From assembly GCA_003644275.1 (NCBI GenBank), contig QNBY01000060.1:1-6716 (forward strand): 6,716 bases of DNA. The letters are read 5' to 3'. Made by a program: the position numbers and the translations under genes. The notes beneath the pieces were generated by a model that had not been told where the DNA came from, did not search any database, and saw only the letters and a list, made by a program, of their open reading frames with translations. Positions 6,356 to 6,716 of the stretch are shown here, one piece after another; position 1 is the first letter of the stretch, and every line of letters begins with the position of its first letter. The DNA comes from Planctomycetota bacterium. GTDB lineage: Bacteria; Planctomycetota; B143-G9.

Positions 6356-6716
6356 TGGGCGCGGCGCTGTTCGGCGTTTCCCTCGCCGCGTACCTGCTGA
6401 GCGGAGCGGCGTTCCTGGCGGCGCTGGTGTCCGGGCGGAAGCGGCTGGACGCGGCGGGCTTCGCGCTGCAGGGAGTGGGGCTCGCGGCGGGGGCGTTGGG
6501 GTTCGCGCTGGCGTGGCGCGAGACGGGCTACCCGCCGATGCGGAACCTGTTCGAGTCGCTCACGCTGATGGCGCACCTGCTGGTGGGCTGGCACCTGTTG
6601 CAGGTGCGCATAAGGCGTTTCGAGGCGTTCGGGCCGCTGTCGGGCTTCGCGGGGGGGCTGCTGCTGGCGTGGGCCTCCACCACGGGCGGCCCGGCGGAGT
6701 ACACGCTTCCGGCGCT
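6355..6716 (+). CDS. ccsA: CcsA/ResC-like cytochrome c assembly protein, N-terminal part
   Basis: Only 120 codons and two bases are in the window, and the gene runs off the right edge. The product is very hydrophobic, with likely membrane segments at about 3-25, 36-54, 65-84 and 93-108. A Pro-Met-Arg-Asn-Leu-Phe-Glu-Ser-Leu motif at 61-69 follows the second segment and matches the conserved Pro-x-x-Asn-x-x-Glu-Ser region near the N-terminus of CcsA/ResC/CcmC-type haem-handling proteins. His74 and His80 lie in the third segment. The Trp-rich haem-binding (WWD) loop that would settle the family lies beyond the window. CcsA is the partner of ResB in haem delivery to apocytochrome c. The start overlaps the resB stop by one base (TGATG), and a strong Shine-Dalgarno precedes it. 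An alternative is another member of the CcmC/CcmF/CcsA superfamily, but the resB neighbour favours CcsA. Confidence 0.85.
   Translation, partial: MGAALFGVSLAAYLLSGAAFLAALVSGRKRLDAAGFALQGVGLAAGALGFALAWRETGYPPMRNLFESLTLMAHLLVGWHLLQVRIRRFEAFGPLSGFAGGLLLAWASTTGGPAEYTLPA

Overview
The window is high-GC bacterial DNA (about 70% GC in the two 60-base stretches I counted by hand), almost fully coding, with no tRNA, rRNA, CRISPR array or mobile element that I can see. It holds two divergent transcription units separated by a 116-bp promoter region at 1809-1924, plus a third unit reading right from 5102. The species cannot be named from this sequence. A ResB/CcsA (system II) cytochrome c maturation pair, a signal-peptide envelope protein and a multi-domain phosphorelay kinase fit a respiring bacterium that uses system II. 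That allows deltaproteobacteria-like lineages, Gram-positives, Planctomycetes relatives and several candidate phyla, and nothing here separates them.

Left arm (1-1808, minus strand): an unrecognised 596-aa envelope protein has a cleavable signal peptide, a beta-rich N-terminal region, a Rossmann/GATase-like stretch, a hydrophobic hairpin and a cysteine-containing C-terminal domain. Its stop overlaps by four bases (ATGA) the start of a further minus-strand gene that leaves the window after seven codons.

Middle (1925-5026, plus strand): a 1033-aa tripartite hybrid sensor histidine kinase has two membrane segments around an extracytoplasmic sensor region, then PAS-like domains, HisKA, HATPase_c, a receiver and a C-terminal HPt. 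It has its own consensus-like sigma70 promoter. That promoter lies inside the upstream extension of the reading frame and so fixes the ATG at 1925.

Right arm (5102-6716, plus strand): a ResB-like protein and the N-terminal third or so of a CcsA/ResC-like protein are coupled by a TGATG overlap and a strong Shine-Dalgarno. ResB and CcsA together export haem and ligate it to apocytochrome c. A sensor kinase beside resB-resC recalls the resABC-resDE arrangement of Bacillus, so redox or respiratory sensing is a reasonable but unproven idea.

The most interesting signals are regulatory and compositional. Two genes that open transcription units (minus 1808 and plus 5102) each carry a perfect TATAAT exactly 6 bp before the ATG and lack a well-placed Shine-Dalgarno, which predicts leaderless mRNAs. 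The operon-internal genes carry good Shine-Dalgarno sites. The plus strand is G-rich over C in both gene orientations, so third-position codon choice flips between the two strands.
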